Assembly (NCBI GenBank): GCA_016865935.1
Contig: VGOB01000020.1
Coordinates: forward strand, 1-38,209
Direction: 5' to 3'
DNA: 38,209 nt
Source of the DNA: Chloroflexota bacterium
GTDB taxonomy: Bacteria > Chloroflexota > Anaerolineae > UBA4142
The notes under the pieces are model-generated. The model was not told the DNA's origin. It made no database searches and saw only the letters and a list, made by a program, of their open reading frames with translations. Of this stretch, positions 36,916 through 38,209 are shown piece by piece. The position numbers were made by a program, and so were the translations under genes. Numbering within the stretch: the stretch's first letter is position 1; each line of letters begins with the position of its first letter.

Positions 36916-38209
36916 TCATTTCAGCATTTCTTCGATTCTCCCCGCGTCCACCGCGAGTTCAGGACGCAGTTTGACGATGCGCGCGAGCCATTCGCGCGCG
37001 TTCTCGCGTTGGTCAGCGTCCGTTTTTTCCAGCGCGGCGGTGATTATTTTTTGCGCCTCTGCCGCATTGCCGTTAGCAAATTGCGCCAGCGCAAGACCCA
37101 ACTGCCAGCCCACATCGTCATCGTGTTCGGCGGCGTATTGAATGTGCGTGAGCGCGTCCGCCAATTGTCCACGCGCGAGCGCGAGATAACCTTGCCGTCC
37201 GTGCGTGTAAACGTTATCCGGTTGCAGTTCGACCGCGCGCGCGATGTCTTTTTCCGCTTCGTCCAGGCGAACCAGTTCAAGAAACTGACTGGCACGATTG
37301 CGATAAAGATATGCACTATTAGGTTCTAGTTCAATTGCATGTGAGAATGCGGCGATGGCTTCTTCATAACGTTTGAGCGATTCGAGCGTATTGCCAAGCG
37401 AGTTCCAAGCATTTGCCCACCACGGCGAAATGTCAGTAGCGCGACGTAAATGAGTAATTGCTTGTTCATAGGACTTTTGTTTAGAATAGACATCGGCAAT
37501 GCGCACCAAGTTTAGACTCTGATTGTACTTGGCATCAGTTTCCTCGTATAGGCATTGTGCTACACCATAAAACTCAATCGCTTTTTCAAAATCCTTTTGC
37601 GACACACGTTCATCACCCAGGGCTAGATGCACGTTCGCTTCGCCCAATTTTGAACCCACCGCGCGGAATAATTCCAACGCTTGCGCGTAACTCGCCAACG
37701 CCGTGTTCATTTCTTTGCGGAATTGCTGCACGTCCCCCATCGCCTGAAGCACGTTCGCTTCGCCCAAACGGTCGCCCACCGCGCGGAATAATTCCAACGC
37801 TTGCGCGTAACTCGCCAACGCCGTGTTCATTTCTTTGCGGAATTGCTGAACGTCCCCCATCGCCTTCAGCACGTTCGCTTCGCCCAATTTTGAGCCCACC
37901 GCGCGGAATAATTCCAACGCTTGCGCGTAACTCGCCAACGCCGTGTCACGGTCAGCGCGGAATTGCTGAACGTCCCCCATCGCCTGAAGCACGTTCGCTT
38001 CGCCCAAACGGTCGCCCACCGCGCGGAATAATTCCAACGCTTGCGCGTAACTCGCCAACGCCGTGTCACGGTCAGCGCGGAATTGCTGCACGTCCCCCAT
38101 CGCCTTCAGCACGTTCGCTTCGCCCAAACGGTCGCCCACCGCGCGGAATAATTCCAACGCTTGCGCGTAACTCGCCAACGCCGTGTCACGGTCAGCGCGG
38201 AATTGCTGC
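36916..38209 (-). CDS. Tetratricopeptide-repeat protein (partial, N-terminus outside window)
   Basis: The C-terminal 431 residues of a TPR protein; the frame is open at the right edge. The 5' part consists of near-identical 40-residue units, consensus TALASYAQALELFRAVGDRLGEANVLQAMGDVQQFR, followed by diverged TPRs (EKAIEFYGVAQCLYEET, SYEQAITHLRRATDISP, RYEEAIAAFSHAIELEP, NVYTHGRQGYLALARG). TPRs mediate protein binding. The 40-residue, VGD-type units resemble those of STAND/NB-ARC and kinesin-light-chain-like proteins, but the N-terminus is not visible, so no effector or NTPase domain is claimed. The nearly identical units suggest recent expansion. Confidence 0.85.
   Translation of the reverse strand, partial: QQFRADRDTALASYAQALELFRAVGDRLGEANVLKAMGDVQQFRADRDTALASYAQALELFRAVGDRLGEANVLQAMGDVQQFRADRDTALASYAQALELFRAVGSKLGEANVLKAMGDVQQFRKEMNTALASYAQALELFRAVGDRLGEANVLQAMGDVQQFRKEMNTALASYAQALELFRAVGSKLGEANVHLALGDERVSQKDFEKAIEFYGVAQCLYEETDAKYNQSLNLVRIADVYSKQKSYEQAITHLRRATDISPWWANAWNSLGNTLESLKRYEEAIAAFSHAIELEPNSAYLYRNRASQFLELVRLDEAEKDIARAVELQPDNVYTHGRQGYLALARGQLADALTHIQYAAEHDDDVGWQLGLALAQFANGNAAEAQKIITAALEKTDADQRENAREWLARIVKLRPELAVDAGRIEEMLK
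37629..38209 (-). repeat. 120-bp tandem repeats encoding TPR units (5 in window)
   Basis: The start of the GCACGTTCGCTTCGCCC block recurs exactly every 120 bp (37629, 37749, 37869, 37989, 38109). Units differ at three variable blocks in alternating combinations and continue past the window edge. Confidence 0.9.

Noticed and set aside
37629..38209. Regular repeats at the right end as a CRISPR array
   Set aside because: The 120-bp period is constant, there are no unique spacers, and the repeats are translated as TPR units in one open frame.
1..38209. tRNA, rRNA or riboswitch genes
   Set aside because: No recognisable cloverleaf, conserved rRNA segment or riboswitch core was seen on either strand by eye; a covariance-model search would be needed to be certain.

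Overview
The window looks like chromosomal DNA of a GC-rich bacterium, most likely an uncultured member of Chloroflexota (Anaerolineae-like). This is inferred from the many lipoproteins with Thr/Pro-rich linkers, the M16 peptidase pair, the DUF1385 and GT39 membrane proteins, and the abundant short palindromic and heptameric repeats. No rRNA, tRNA, CRISPR array, transposase or phage gene was seen.

Layout. 1-2.3 kb: an AT-richer DNA N6-adenine methyltransferase behind a small unknown gene. 2.4-6.2 kb (+): a MazG-like pyrophosphohydrolase, then a two-gene nitrogen unit made of a GltD-like flavoprotein and a glutamate-dehydrogenase-family protein fused to a CBS pair. 6.2-7.1 kb: an antitoxin remnant facing a BrnT/CopG toxin-antitoxin pair across a bidirectional terminator. 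7.1-11.6 kb (-): a coupled operon of four lipoprotein alpha/beta-hydrolases, three of them paralogous. 11.6-14.4 kb (-): two linker-rich lipoproteins flanking an AMMECR1 gene that has been split and regenerated around a DUF4160/DUF2442 module. 14.4-21.2 kb (-): a 15-residue-repeat solenoid protein, an M16 peptidase pair, malate dehydrogenase, DUF1385 protein and a mitochondrial-type citrate synthase. 21.4-23.4 kb (-): a GT39-type membrane glycosyltransferase, divergent from lon.

23.6-27.3 kb (+): lon, then two DUF433/DUF5615 toxin-antitoxin modules, the first with a frameshifted toxin. 27.3-31 kb (+): a zinc-ribbon membrane protein, an AlbA_2-type regulator, a two-gene TA-like unit and a NamZ-type (DUF1343) protein. 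31.1-36.6 kb (+): a CUT1-type sugar ABC importer without its ATPase, a frameshifted UroD-family methyltransferase and a GT2 glycosyltransferase. 36.9 kb to the end (-): the C-terminal part of a TPR protein whose 120-bp repeats are nearly identical and mosaic.

Cross-cutting signals. (i) At least ten spacers hold tandem arrays with a 7-nt period but unrelated unit sequences, several running into stop codons. (ii) About 80-bp palindromic elements with TGTCATT(T/G)CGAG ends occur four times; two are translated as part of the N-termini of adjacent esterase lipoproteins. (iii) Extended -10 promoters of the form TGnTATAAT recur. (iv) Toxin-antitoxin-like modules are dense and several carry lesions (frameshift, lost start codon, missing partner).
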